Source: Axinella damicornis (taxonomy: Eukaryota > Porifera > Demospongiae > Axinellida > Axinellidae). Taken from it: 64,000 bases of DNA. The notes beneath the pieces were generated by a model. The model was not told the origin of the DNA and made no database searches. It saw nothing but the letters and a program-made list of their open reading frames with translations. The position numbers and the translations under genes are program-made. Shown one piece after another: positions 32,365 through 43,694 of this stretch. Within the stretch, counting starts at the first letter, position 1; each line of letters opens with the position of its first letter. The stretch spans positions 4,663,707-4,727,706 of the forward strand of contig OZ007517.1 in the NCBI GenBank assembly GCA_963931865.1, written 5' to 3'.

Positions 32365-32880
32365 TGGATGTACGAGCTTGATCCACTGTTATGCTCAGAA
32401 GGAATTTTGCCTGTGTATACTAGTTTTGTCTATCCTCACTCCCATGCCATTCCCACCTTCAGTCTTTGACCACTTAGAATATGTACGTATGTATGTCAGG
32501 TAGGCTGAGAGTTGACACGTGGTGGGTGGTGCCTGACAAAGGATCTTGAGCCCCTTTCTTGTAATATTCATACGAGGGCTGGATTTCATTGCATTTGTTC
32601 AGGGACGGGTCGACATGAAATATTATGGCTAGCCACCACCCCCATGTCTCCACCATCACTCTACCAGATCCACAGTATGCATGAGACCAGATCTGCCAAG
32701 CCTCCCTTCCTCCATTTTTGCATACTACAGAGTGGAGGCCTTGGAATAGGCTAACTCTAACCGAACCCTAGGCCAACCCATTGTATTGTAATTGCATGAT
32801 AATCAGTAGAGTAGATGAATCATACTGGAGTAGATGAACCAGAAAGATAAACCATTGAGATAATAGGAAGTCTGCAGAAA
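32365..32880. other. 3' flank of the KANK gene, partly duplicated in copy B
   Basis: GAGCTTGATCCACTGTTATG (32379 onward) and TAGTTTTGTCTATCCTCA match 46020-46085, and CTGGAGTAGATGAACCAGA (32825 onward) matches 48378 onward. Between those two anchors copy B holds a hAT pseudogene and this copy does not. No polyadenylation signal was securely identified. Confidence 0.6.
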
Positions 32881-32888
32881 GCTAGGGA

Positions 32889-33645
32889 TAGTCTCGTGCC
32901 AAGACCCTCCTCGCACGTGCGAGAAAGAGGGTCTGGTTACACAAGTCCTAATCCTTGGGCTCGCTTCAGAATTTGAAAGCGGCCAATGAAATTGCAAAGC
33001 AGCATTTATTAGAATAATTTGGTAGCGGAGGAATGTAGTCATCAGCAATAATAGAGTCTCAGCCAAACGGTGTGTGTCAAGCGTCTTCGCGAAAGGTTCC
33101 CTGTTGAAGTGGTAAAAACAGCAGTGTTGTTTGGAGTACAGGCATTAGGCTACGATGAACCCACGGAGGAACAAAAACACATTCTGTGAGCATTTTTTGT
33201 TGGAAGTGATGTTTTCCTGTCTTCCTACCGGGAGTGGAAAGTATCTGTGCTATGCTGCCTTACCGTCAGCTTTTGGATACCTACGATCTGTTGGAAGTCT
33301 TTCTGGCACACATACTACTCGGCATCGGGCAGTTTTCTCTTGAAAGAAGGATCCATGAACTGGCCAACGAATCTCCGAACAGCTTCGTTTGTAAGTTTGC
33401 ACGGGTTGAGCTTTCTGCGCTGTTTCACTGCTACAAGTATTATTTTGTCTCGCAGATGCCGCAGTGAATACATGCACGACTTTCAGCCATAATTTGGCCG
33501 TACTGTGTGCGATGATGAGATTCATGTTTCATTTACCTTTTTTGCACCTACAATTACAAGGCTTCGGAACTTCCGCCAAGCCCAAGAATTCGGGCTTGTG
33601 TAACTAGACCCTCTCCCCGGGGGGTGGGGTCTGGGCACGAGACTA
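32889..33645 (-). mobile_element. 9-bp-target element, TAGTCTCGTGCC family, copy 1
   Basis: The ends TAGTCTCGTGCCAAGACC and GGTCTGGGCACGAGACTA are inverted. AGCTAGGGA lies at 32880-32888 and 33646-33654, and the matching place in copy B has a single AGCTAGGGA (48440-48448), an empty site. The interior is about 760 bp and is almost the same as the inverted copy at 61548-62308. It contains a coding-like segment on the minus strand with an in-frame stop (see 61721-61927). Confidence 0.92.
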
Positions 33646-35164
33646 AGCTAGGGATACGCCAAACTAATCTATCGAGCTAGACCAAATTTCTCTCACTTGG
33701 GAAGTTTGGGTCAAGGCTTAAGGGAGGGCGAGAGAAGGTCTCGCTTTTCCCTACGCCCCACCCCAAACTTCTTGAGTGAGAGAAAATTGGTCTAGCTTGA
33801 TCGACTAATGCCAAACATGAAGTAGATGCTAAACAAAGCAGTGTGTGATTGGTAGAGTGCAACTATCTTTCTTCCCTCCACAGACCTACACCCAAGCACA
33901 TGACACTGTAGTGATGATTACCTATTTCAGGCTTTTGTGTTATTGAAATGGTTTCGTGTGAATTCCATCAACTTTTGTATGGCAAAATTGCACCATGTGA
34001 AGTTGTTGCAGTGTGTGAATTTCACTTTTATACAATGTCATTCAAGAATACCATGCAGTCAGCGTGCATTATGCTTTGTGGTTCGACTTGACGGGTGCGC
34101 AGTGGTGTACTGGTAGAGTGAGTGTCTCCAGTGCACAGCTCAGGCTCTGTCCTATGTTGAAATCCCACTAAAGATTTTCCATTGAAGGGTGGTTCGGCTT
34201 ACTTTTCCCTTCGCTCTTCCAGAAAAACAAGTTTGAGCAATGCCATTAATGGTAACTCAAGCAAGTTCAGTGATGATGTCATTGCCGAGGGCTTTGCATG
34301 AAAACCTGCATTGGAGATGCGGCATACGTTCCTGGGTTATCAGATGAATAATGAACTGAACATGTTACAGTAGTGGTCTTGTGGACCATGCAGCTGGAAG
34401 GGAAGGGGTGTGGTCTGCAAGAGTACAGTCACTTGTCATTAAAGATTATAGCATTTTTGTATTGATTACATGCCCACGTATTAATATTGGTACTGTATAT
34501 AAAATCATAGATATTACCAGCACTCAGCAAAAGGTGTATAGGTCTGAGACTGATCATCGATCGATCCCATGAAGAGATTCAATCCTGGGACTTTGGTGTG
34601 CCTCAATGATTTGACCGTAAGACATGCTCAATCCCATAATTTACCAGAATTGGGAATGTGTGTACAAATAGTGAAATGGCTATCAGTACAGAACGCAGAG
34701 CTAGTTTGCATGCATGGTCTGCAAATTTAAATTATAATTCTGTGTGGCAGTTTCATGTTCTGTCAGTAGTTGCACCACCAACAGTATACTGCATGTCACG
34801 GACAACCTCCGCCTCGATCGTTCCTATTTGCCTTAAATTTAATTTGCATGGAACAGCATTAATTTCCTTGGAGTCAATTACATGCAAGGAAATCAACGGA
34901 GTGGGAGCATAGACTTCGAAATGTCTATGGTGGGTAGGGCGCATGGGTTGAGATACAATCATGGAGGTGGGGCTCCAGCGTAGTCTCGTTCCCATGCAGA
35001 CTGGGCTGCATGGGAACGAGACCACAGCTTCTGCACGGACCTTTCCAGGGGAATTCCCTGTTTTGATGCGTGCGTGATTGCTGAGTACGAGTGTGCATGT
35101 CGAACTGAAGTGATGATGGATCCTAGTGTGTCTTCCAGCGTTCGGTTCAGGTCTGCTGTCCCAG
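33646..35164. other. duplicated flank upstream of the ULK3-type exon (partner 48440-49880)
   Basis: Long matches include ACCTACACCCAAGCACATGA (33882 and 48660), TTGACTTGACGGGTGCGC / TTGACTTGACGTGTGCGC and CACGGACAACCTC. A weak tRNA-like segment (GTGGTGTACTGGTAGAGTG near 34102) is shared but degenerate. A short hairpin, TAGTCTCGTTCCCATGCAG...CTGCATGGGAACGAGACCA, at 34981-35023 is present in both copies (49651-49693), so it predates the duplication. Confidence 0.65.
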
Positions 35165-35228
35165 AATTGTGCTTACGGAGAGGCTGGGCTCGGGTACCTA
35201 TGCCACAGTCTACAAAGCCTTCAAGAAG
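35165..35228 (+). CDS. ULK3: ULK3-type kinase, P-loop exon, copy A
   Basis: The acceptor GTCCCAG is at 35158-35164 and a weak donor AAG|GTTGGC at 35228/35229. The 64-bp exon reads LTERLGSGTYATVYKAFKK. LTERLGSGTYATVYKA is the glycine-rich nucleotide-binding loop of ULK3 (human 'LTERLGSGTYATVYKAY'), which separates it from ULK1/2. ULK3 is a cytoplasmic Ser/Thr kinase acting in Hedgehog signalling and autophagy. Exons with the VAIK lysine and C-helix were not found downstream. Confidence 0.85.
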
Positions 35229-35489
35229 GTTGGCAGCGTTGTTTACTCGGTGTCAGAAAGGGGAGTCACTTGGCTGTCCAACAGGGACAGGAATTTCCCT
35301 TACCTTTGTCCAAGGGGAGAAATTGTGTCCAGGGGACCAGGGTATGGGTCATGAACAGGACGTATGCTTATTGCCCATTCTATGGCAAGAGGGTGACACT
35401 CCCATAGGCACCATAGCACTATGGGAGGCTTTTCTTCTGAATTGCATCCAAAAACACACTGAATACCATTGAGTGCCATGAGAAACTTC

Positions 35490-35790
35490 TGAAAAAATTG
35501 CAGTTTTTGGCAGATGTGCTAGCATAGTACATCTGAAATTACGTGAATAACTGAAAACCATCTGAACTTTGCAGTCAGGTTCATCTGAAAATGATCTGAA
35601 TATAAGACTGTTTCTGAAAATTGTCTGAATAACATCTTCTGAAAATGCTCTGTATATCGGAGACTACACCTGAAAACCATCTAAGTGATTTTTAACACTC
35701 GTCGGTATCTGACTACCTTCTGAAATGCTGGCACTGAATATGTTCTGAATTGATACTGTATCTGAAATAGTTCTGAAACTTAAACATCAG
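35490..35790. repeat. degenerate TCTGAAAAT/TCTGAATA tandem repeat
   Basis: CTGAAAA- and CTGAAT-type words recur about every 12-25 bp (for example ATCTGAAAATGATCTGAATA and TTCTGAAAATTGTCTGAATA) from about 35490 to 35780. There is no exact unit. The matching region of copy B (after 50095) lacks this array. Confidence 0.55.
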
Positions 35791-35809
35791 TGAATCTTGA
35801 CCCCGTATA

Positions 35810-36900
35810 CTAACGAAGGGGTGGAGTCGCTATGCATTCTTCCGTATGCTATTGGCGGTCAAGCGGTCAACGGCTGAAATGCAGCACAGTCAAACGGTCA
35901 AGAGTCGTTTTGTGATGCGGTCAAGTGGTCAAGCAGCAAAAAGGACGGTCAAGATTTCTTGACCCCGGTCGCAGCTCTGACTATGGCATCAATGGGAGTG
36001 TCACCCCCTTGTAAGGCGCTAGTCCATGTTCAACCTCATTGCCAAACGTAGGCTAGTAGTGGGCGTTGACAGTCCGCTTATCATTTCCAGTAGGCTTCTG
36101 TGGTCTGTCCCAGACTCTCTAGAGAAGGATCTAGGTACAAGCTTATAGACTATGGGGTTAGTATATTACTAATGTACAGCTACGTACTATGTCAGCCCTT
36201 CGGACCCTTCCCCTTGGTGCAAACGATGCGGATCCATGCCATCGGGTAATTCTGTATTTTCTAGCAAAGCCCTGACAGATAGTCCCCAGATTCAATCTCG
36301 AGTGGTAGCTCACAAAACGTTATATTGTATCTCACTGTTCACCCAGACAAGGCAAAGATAACTGTCAGATGTCCCACAGAACTTTGACTTGTACCTGAGC
36401 GTACCTGCGTTCCAGCAGCGTGCATTTGCGGAATTGCCCCACTTGCAAAATATTATTACTATCACATGACTGAAGAGAGCTTACTAGCCAATCATGTTGG
36501 AGGTCTATAATGGGTCATAAATTACTGGTTAGGAGCTCTTCAGAAGGTTGTCATACGTAGGTGGGAGGGAGCAGTGGCGTATCTACGGCAGGGCCTAGCA
36601 GGGCACAGGCCCTGCCTGACGGTCAAAATGCCCGCCCTCCCAGTAGCAGCTAGGTAGTATTAAAATGGCCAAGTCAATCCTGAGACCCCAGCAGCTGTCG
36701 ACGTAGTAACCAGTCATGTGGAGTCATGGCTTAGTTGCACTTCCCCGAACAGCGCTTGAGGGCATTGAGACAGTGAGACACACTGGCTAGGAGTGGAGGT
36801 AAGTTTCTTCCCAAGATTGCATGCAGAAACGATTTCAGGTAATGTCAAATTCGGAATTTTCCTGGGGACAGACCCCCCAGACCCAATTCACACACTTACC
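35810..36900. other. intronic sequence, partly duplicated at 50100-50640
   Basis: GGTCTGTCCCAGACTCTCTA, ACCCAGACAAGGC and GACTGAAGA(G/C)AGCTTACTAGCC are shared with copy B. A local cluster of CGGTCAAG words (35870-35965) is unique to this copy. A possible element start, GCAGTGGCGTATCTACGG, at 36572 has no visible partner end. Confidence 0.5.
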
Positions 36901-36907
36901 GTAAAAT

Positions 36908-37075
36908 GAACAAGGGGGTGGGCGCTAGATGCGTACTCAGACTACTTAGGCATGTAGTATCCGGTGGGCCCTTACTACACTGCTTTTGGACCCTGTGCAG
37001 TAACTTTCGTGTGAAGAAGGGGGTGGGTGCTTGATACGTGGTGGGCGCTTGATACGTACACTACGGTACTGCCGA
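36908..37075. repeat. inverted partial copy of the 15370-15784 MITE
   Basis: The phrases GGTGGGCGCTTGATACGTAC and TGTAGTAAGGGCCCACC (inverted) match the left part of the element at 15370-15784. The inner GTACTCAGACTACTTAGGCA matches TGCCTAAGTAGTCTGAGTAC near 15692. The outer end of the element is missing here. Confidence 0.7.
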
Positions 37076-37921
37076 CATGAGTTGCTACGGTACGCAGTGC
37101 CAGAGCTACACCATGACTGTAGAAGGCACTGACCTGTCGACAGACGTGCTGTTGACAGACGGTGACCAGCCTTCACCAGATAATGTCTATTTGCAGCGTC
37201 GATTCTCATACATCTGAACTTGCAGTACAAATCATGAAGGTTTACATCAATCAATTCATACGTAATTAATAATTATGTAAGTGCCTGCATTTCTTCATTT
37301 CCTGGCTTTTGCTGCCCTTTTCCCGCCTTTTCCTTTATGATGGTTGTTGAGCTTGTCTTTGGTTTTACTGCTTTGTATACACTGATGAATATGTTTTTTT
37401 GACTTGCGAAAACATATACTGCCTGGGCTGTGTATACATGTGCAGGTTAGTTACGTACCTGTCAGTGGGGCAGATGGGCCATGCTCCCCCCCATAATAAT
37501 GTTGGCCCCAAGTTTATTCAATTGGTACATGCAGAGATATGTGTCTGCATGCTGAGCTGGAGCTTCTCTCTCAGTTGACTGTTGTAACCTTCCTCGTTGT
37601 GCCTGTGATAGCCCAGATGTGAGTAGTGAATCTGATGATGATAGTCTAACTGCCTAAGACTGGCAACTCTCCAGTTTGGACCATTACCATCCGGACCTTC
37701 TAATCATATTGCCAGCCCCCTCATAATTTTTTGGGTGGGCTCTATTTTAGACTTATGAAAATGTGCCATTCAAAGTTCTTTCAAGTTTGGTTCATCAGTA
37801 ATACATGGCAGCCAACTTGGAGAGGAATCTGAGCACCTAAACACAATAACAGCAGCTGCGCATGCCCACTAACAGATGTGCTAAACAGATACAACATTTG
37901 CTGCTCTTTTTCCTCACTCAG
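37076..37921. other. intron before the DFG exon; one block shared with copy B
   Basis: 37797-37880 (ACATGGCAGCCAACTTGGAG...) matches 63101-63180. The DFG exon that follows here at 37922 is not present after 63180. Nothing else was recognised. Confidence 0.55.
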
Positions 37922-37982
37922 ACTTTGGCATGGCCCAGCATATGAGTGCTGATGATCGTGCTGAGGGTCTCCACTCTATATG
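37922..37982 (+). CDS. ULK3: ULK3-type kinase, DFG-motif exon
   Basis: The acceptor CCTCACTCAG ends at 37921 and the donor TG|GTGAGT follows 37982. The exon reads (G)AC-TTT-GGC, FGMAQHMSADDRAEGLHSI. With one carried base this gives DFGMAQHMS, matching ULK3 '[28 protein letters not shown]'. The Phe-Gly of the metal-binding DFG loop is intact. It ends two bases into a codon, which does not fit the phase needed at the next detected exon (39321), so an exon is missing or the gene is broken. Confidence 0.8.
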
Positions 37983-38408
37983 GTGAGTACACAGTATGCA
38001 AATGGTTGCTCTTACACAACGTTCCTAGTTTACTAATTTGTTACAGCTAAGCTTTTATGTAGCTAGGGGATGGTTTAATAAGCCTGTCACAGTGTTACCC
38101 CCTTGAAGACGTAGACACATGTCGGAACTACACAGTCTTCACGAACTACACAGTCTTCACAAGTCATCTCACTGCCAATCTTCAGTTAGTAGTATCAACT
38201 GACTTAGTACAGAGGTTTTCAGGTTGCTTGTCAGGTGAAAAGTGCCAAGTGCAGAGTCACTTACCATAGCTAACCACTAATTCGATTTGTCTAACTGCAG
38301 CTCAGCACTGTAAGTGTGAGAAATAAGTGGACTCTGCATTTTGACAAGCAACCTGTAAATGTCTTGTGGTACATGACCAATGTTGTTGCTGTTTGTCCAG
38401 ATAGCTAC

Positions 38409-39036
38409 GGCCGTGGTGAAAACCCGGACCGGACTGGACCGACTGGAAGTAGTAATTAGTGTCTCCACGTGTAGAGAAAATAGCTTACTTGGATCATAAA
38501 ATAGCCATTGCGAGTAGCCGTTGCGGCATTGCCTCGTGCAGGGAAGTCAGAGAACAGTTTAGTCTCGCGAGTTGGCTGATTTGCACAGTATTTTGAAGCC
38601 ACGAAGCGTTAGCGAGGTAGCCGCGTGGGTCCAAGTCTGCCGGTAGCGACGGCCCCTGAACTCGAGGGTGACTTGAAGGAGGCAACCAGGCATTTGTTGG
38701 CGTTTCACGGTGCTAGGTAAGTCAGAGAGCTGAGCCAAGCGAGTGTAAGTAATCTATAGTGCAAAAGCATCAAGTACTAGTTATTCTACTGTCTGTGAGA
38801 CTCGCCCTTTGCTCTGCTAGCTATAAGCTTGACATAAATGCAACGCTAACTACAAATGCAGTAGCAATACAAACAGTACCTTTGCTGAAGCTCTTCGGGT
38901 CCCACGAAACTCCTCCAGCAGTTGTCTGCAAATGCTACATGTAAAGTTGACAAAACATCCAAGTCGTTTAGCTAGCGCTAAGTCGCTGTACGATAATTAT
39001 TGCCGGTCCGGTCCGGTGCGGGTTTTCACCATGGCC
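38409..39036. mobile_element. 9-bp-target element, GGCCGTGG family, copy 2 (inverted)
   Basis: The ends GGCCGTGGTGAAAACCCGG and CGGGTTTTCACCATGGCC are inverted, with ACCGGAC / GGTCCGGT repeats inside them. GATAGCTAC lies at 38400-38408 and 39037-39045, an exact 9-bp duplication. The interior is the reverse complement of the element at 19293-19954. It lies between two ULK3-type exons. Confidence 0.92.
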
Positions 39037-39320
39037 GATAGCTACAGCAAAGTCTTTTTTTTAATCTTACTGCATCCTCGTGTTTGTGGGGGCATATACA
39101 GTCAAAACTAAGCGAATATTCCATTAAACGCCCCTCCCCACTTCAGACTCATAGTAGTGTGCAAAATGGGGACCGTATTTAGCAGGAGATTATGGATTGT
39201 ATATATACGTAGTGCTCATGCAGCAATGACCAACTGTCTCTGATTGAAGGAACATCCCCATAATTGGGAACCCAGGTACATGTAATATTATGTTGGTTCT
39301 GTATATTTAAATACTAACAG

Positions 39321-39392
39321 GCCCCTGAAGTTTACTCGGAGAACAGTATGATGCCAAAGTGGACTTGTGGTCAGTTGGAGTTATTCTCTATG
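39321..39392 (+). pseudogene. ULK3: ULK3-type kinase, APE/DxW exon with internal frameshift
   Basis: The acceptor ACTAACAG ends at 39320 and the donor ATG|GTAAGT follows 39392. The first part reads APEVYSEN in one frame, and the second part reads QYDAKVDLWSVGVILY in another. In ULK3 these are contiguous ('APEMVCxxQYDARVDLWSVGVILY'), so one or two bases were gained or lost near 39335-39345. Neither frame alone gives a complete exon. It could be a sequencing error, but the phase clash with the exon at 37922 also points to a disabled gene. Confidence 0.75.
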
Positions 39393-40109
39393 GTAAGTAC
39401 GTCTTCAGTTTGGAGATCACATTGAGTATAGGATACATGATCTGCAAGCCTATGAGCTGCTTTATCTCTAAAGCAATGGAGCCCCTCTTGAGTCGTGAAC
39501 ACCTTGAGGTCACTATTATTTGTGGTGCCAATATAACAAATTTGTGAAATCGCAAAGTAATTGTTTTGAACCCGCAAACAATAGTTGTGGCAGCATGTGA
39601 TGTCGCATACATGTGCTTATCAGGAGTGAGCCGTAAGCTAGTTGCCTTGAAGCGGCCTAAGGAAGGAGGCCAGCTGTGGGAGTAGCATGCTGTCCATGAG
39701 GTGAGAGCAAGACTTGAGGCATCCTATCTGTGCACTAGTGCCTCCCATAGCCTCACGTATCCAGTCTGTTGCACACGAGTCTGGCTACGCAAGATTAAGC
39801 TTACCTCTTACTCCGAGAAATCCATAGAACAAGAATTTCTATCAGCTCTGGTAGTTGAAATGCTAAATTTAATACCCGCAAATCTGATTATGCCCAAAAT
39901 TTTGTTAGTACTCGCAATTAATGTATAGGGACCTTAAGATCACATCAGTGATTGCAAAACAGAACCAAATGTTTGTATTGTGCTTAGTGTACCTCTTACA
40001 TCTCAACATGTGCCTACACACATCTGTGAGGTGGCCTTATCTGTGGTGTTGTTGTGTAAACTCTGTGGTGTTTCTCACTGTTTGCAACTGTTCTGGATGT
40101 TAATGAACA
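39393..40109. other. sequence after the last kinase exon, nothing recognised
   Basis: Short frames occur on both strands, with no kinase C-lobe, MIT-domain or other exon that I can identify. The remaining ULK3 exons (C-lobe end, MIT domains) are not visible before the duplicated block at 40110. Confidence 0.45.
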
Positions 40110-41050
40110 AAGATCTAATTCTCAGTGACACTCACAAGTGTCGCACTGCATACAGTCTAGTGACTAGAACATAACACACGAAATCCTGGTGTATGTATTA
40201 GGAGACTATTCAGCCTTGAATTTCTCAAGCATGCTGTCTCTAGTGTGTGCAGACAATAAGGAGAATGAAAGCATGTTCAGGTCCACATACCTCACCCTTT
40301 ACCTACAAACCTTCACACCACAAGGTTTTCCCAAAGGTTCAGGTCCACATCCCTTACCCTTTTCCTGCAAACCTTTCCCATTATTCTGCACATGTTGCAC
40401 CTCAACCTTCATGTCATCCGTGTTTCCAAAGCAAATCTTGCATGAATCAGGACAATGACCAACATCAAACCATAAATCAAGCTTGACAACTCTCTGAATT
40501 CCCCAGCCAATCCAGTACACAAACAATTTAATTTCCCCATTTTCTCAGTCTGAAGATTCAACGTGTATGTTTTGGGCTCAGGGAAAGTCCAGACATCGTT
40601 GCTAAGCATTGTTCCAGCATGGTTGTACTGTGAATGTGTCTCGGGCTAATTGGAATGCCCACCAAATGTGCATGTATCAAGGGACTTGTAGAAACTTGCC
40701 ATCCGTACTATATTATGACTGTGCCATGTGTAATATATTTACACCAAGACGTTCTTGGAGAGATATTGAAGCACTAGGTTTGTCCAGGTGTGTCCTATCA
40801 ATAACTGAGAGAGAGCTTGATATAAGAGTTGACAAACTATCACCCTAGAACTAGCCACACACAAATATTCGGGCACAAATATTCGGACACATTTGCGGAC
40901 ACAAATATTCGGACACATTTGCAGACCAGTTGGATCACATCTCTGCATCAGAAGCTTTTCACTTCTAGAATCCAACCCTCTGATGTGCAGCCAGTGTTTA
41001 GTTCATGGACTACGCAGTGTCAGGTACTTCCACAAATGCATAGGATGGCA
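40110..41050. repeat. duplicated block, partner 29790-31600, TTAA site empty
   Basis: See 29790-31600. This copy lacks the 881-bp TTAA element; TTAA at 40528-40531 is the uninterrupted site. It carries a local tandem repeat, ACACAAATATTCGG(G/A)CACA (40857-40920), that the other copy lacks. Confidence 0.85.
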
Positions 41051-41089
41051 AAGCAGAGGACTTTTTACGTAACCCTTTAGTGCACGATA

Positions 41090-41475
41090 TGAGTGAGTGA
41101 CAGTTGGTAGAGCAACACACAACTCATCAATCTTCGTTAGTGTGTATGCGAGTGCACCAGCATAGCTTGTCACCTTGACTCTCCTTATTGCATTACATAA
41201 TATATGACCAGGATTATGCATCAAGGGCAAGGAAGTTGTGAAGGTTTCTAATTCCAGGTAAATTTAATGACCTCACGCCAGGAACAAACAATCTTGCCAC
41301 TGTCCATGGCAACAGTGGTATGCCTGCTAAATACTTCACACAGGTCTTTCTCATTGAAGACATCGGAAACCTTAAGGCTACCTTCTCCCATCCCCTGTAG
41401 TCTGTGACTCAGATCTAAGACAGGAAAACAGAATGACACCCATATCAAGCTTATTAATATTTTGTCCCTTGCCAC
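41090..41475 (-). pseudogene. minus-strand coding remnant, copy B partner of 14910-15120
   Basis: The minus frame 41248-41475 reads EGSLKVSDVFNEKDLCEVFS and DSGKIVCSWREVIKFTW. The frame 41003-41230 contains VKVTSYAGALAYTLTKIDE. The duplicate in copy A preserves the nucleotide match but is more frame-broken. Similarity in both copies shows that this sequence predates the duplication. Family unknown. Confidence 0.5.
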
Positions 41476-41704
41476 TCAGATGCCGCCGTGGTATACACTT
41501 TTACCGTCCTTTCTACAGCCTGACGACTTGAACCTTGACCCTTCACGGTGGACACTGGCTCTAATTTCATAATCAGTTAGTGGTTGCTGTGGGACGCATC
41601 CAGGGAATTTCCCTTCCGTACTACAATCAATGGGCTTTAGCTCCTTGAACTACACTGCCAGGCACTCCCATGATGATGACCTATGTCACACTCATATTCT
41701 GGTC

Positions 41705-41811
41705 TAGCCTCTTTTCCATCCTTCACCACCTCCAGTTTTTGAGTGCTTGCTGTTTTTGCAAACTGCAAGAGATCAAAACCTGAAGGTGGTGAAGGCCTCG
41801 GAACGAGGCTA
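41705..41811. mobile_element. hairpin MITE, TAGCCTC family
   Basis: TAGCCTCTTTTCCATCCTTC at left and GAAGGCCTCGGAACGAGGCTA at right are inverted; CCACCTCCAGTTTTTGA pairs with the right arm TCAAAACCTGAAGGTGG imperfectly. No target duplication could be recognised. Confidence 0.7.
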
Positions 41812-42139
41812 CCCATGCCCTGTACGACTCCTCTGCCCCATCTACTCCTGCTCAAACTGAAGTCAATATGTCTCCTCATTTGCATTGTACATATGCAGCA
41901 CCGTCTTGTTGACCTTTTCATAGTTAACAGTTCTCAATGTTGTCTCTCTTGATGAGCGTCTGAAGAGTCAGTTTAGGAGCTTCGGCCTTATCACAGCAAC
42001 TGTCACCCAGGCCAGGGTGCTCCGTATCTCCTCCCTGTACCTCCTGCTGAGCTGCCTGGTCTAACTTGTCGGCACAACCTTGACTACAAGATACCAGAGT
42101 ATGCAGCTAGTCTTGATTGGCAGAGAAGCTACATTTGCT

Positions 42140-42830
42140 TTTTCTCATGTTGCTGTTGTTTAAGTTGGTGTTCCAGGGTAGTGCACCTCATTTGAAGGAC
42201 CTGTAGTGATCAATACGTAGCTACACTCAAGTGAGGATCAGCAGTGGATTACAGGGATGCATAAATGGATGGGTTAGAGGGTATAAGTACGTACGTAGAT
42301 ATTAGGATAAGCAGGGATACATACATATATAATCATGAGCAAACTATATATATGACCGTAGATGTATGTGAGTCAAATCTCTTGCTATTTGTTGGGGATA
42401 CCCAGCTGGCGAACTTTGTCCTAGCCTCTGGTCCCTCTGCATGGGGTGTTGGGAAAGGAATGCCCTTGCCTCACCTACGTAGATGTATTCCATGGGCGTT
42501 CACAATATGCCTACCTCTTGATTGCAGCTAGTTCCTTAGAACTATAGTCCACTCATGTGTGTCTCTTTATCCTTCGAGTTTCCTTTGTTTCTACGTTTTC
42601 CTATTCAGAGTCCTCTTCTATATCTTCCGCAATCTCGGCCTCATTCCCTTGTTAGTATCTCTTCGTTCTCCATCTTCAAATCCTCTTCATCTGCAAATCC
42701 TCTTCATCATCTTCACCCTCCTCTTGTGTGCCTTCGTCCTCTTCCTCTTCAAACTGCTCCGCATGCTCTTCCACACTCTTGTATTTGGGGCACCAAGTCT
42801 TCCGTCTAAGTGTCGTTCCCGATGAAGTAA
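42140..42830 (-). pseudogene. copy B of minus-strand remnant (LEHQLKQ helix and acidic segment)
   Basis: 42140-42212 repeats the RCTTLEHQLKQ helix. 42560-42760, on the minus strand, encodes an acidic run (EEGEDDEEDLQM) matching 17160-17345, with a small local duplication (CAAATCCTCTTCATCTGCAA). The 257-codon frame between the two in copy A is missing here. Confidence 0.45.
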
Positions 42831-42881
42831 CTGTGCATACGACACATTGCCTTTGCTAGAGTACGACCAAGGCCCCTTCTG

Positions 42882-42955
42882 GAGGGAAGGGGAGGGAGGG
42901 AGGGAGGGAGGGAGGGAGGGAGGGAGGGAGGGAGGGGGGAGGGAGGGAGGGAGAG
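42882..42955 (+). repeat. (GGGA)n microsatellite
   Basis: An almost pure GGGA/GGAG array. Copy A has only a short GGAGGGAGGGGGGAAAG at the same place (17860-17880), so the array expanded after the duplication. Confidence 0.9.
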
Positions 42956-43694
42956 GTAGGAACGGAGGATGGATGGAGGGGTAGGGAGAGAGCAGGTCAT
43001 AACTTCCATATGCCTTGTTTTGAAGTGGACTCACCACTGTCGGCGTCCTCAAAGGAAGTGGTTCCATTGATGTAGACTTTTCTGTTCATTGATAAGCAGA
43101 ACAGTAGCTCATATCGAGCAATAGAATATGCCTTCCATAAAGACTGTCTATGACAGAGTTGAGCAGTGAGTGTCTTTCAGCTGGATCAGGGTGGTCAAGA
43201 GCTGAAGCGAGGGGACGCACTCTTGAAGGTGACAGGAGATCCAAGTCCTTCATCCCCAGCTATGACACAATCTTCTCGTGGAGCGAGAAGATGGCACTAT
43301 TTGGAGTTTCACCCTTGTATCATATCTATCCTCAGCAGTTTTGCTTCGAACTTGGATATATTTTACAGGTAGAATCTACTACCTCTTTGCTTCAGTTTTC
43401 TAGCTTCTCTGTAGCTGTGGATGGGAATGTAAATAAGCCATTGCGTCTAGAATCCGTGACATCAGCTGTGCCGCGGATCACGTGCGAAGATTCCCAAGGC
43501 CTTCCCCCTCTGTTTTAGCGTACTGCAAGTGATAAAAAACTGAAGGTGTAGAAGACCTGGGAATGAGGCTACATTAGGTACATCACATAGATCGTAGATA
43601 CTGCAGTGAGCACGTGGTCAGGTCACATGTACGAATTCGGCACGCGTGAGGCATGATATGGATACGTATTCCTATGACGTATATATTACTGGTA

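Noticed and set aside
34095..34180. Possible tRNA gene (GTGGTGTACTGGTAGAGTG)
   Set aside because: It has A-box-like and B-box-like words but no acceptor stem pairing, and it is eroded in the duplicate at 48860. Not called.
36572..36900. hAT element starting GCAGTGGCGTATCTACGG
   Set aside because: The start looks typical, but no inverted partner end or 8-bp duplication was found.
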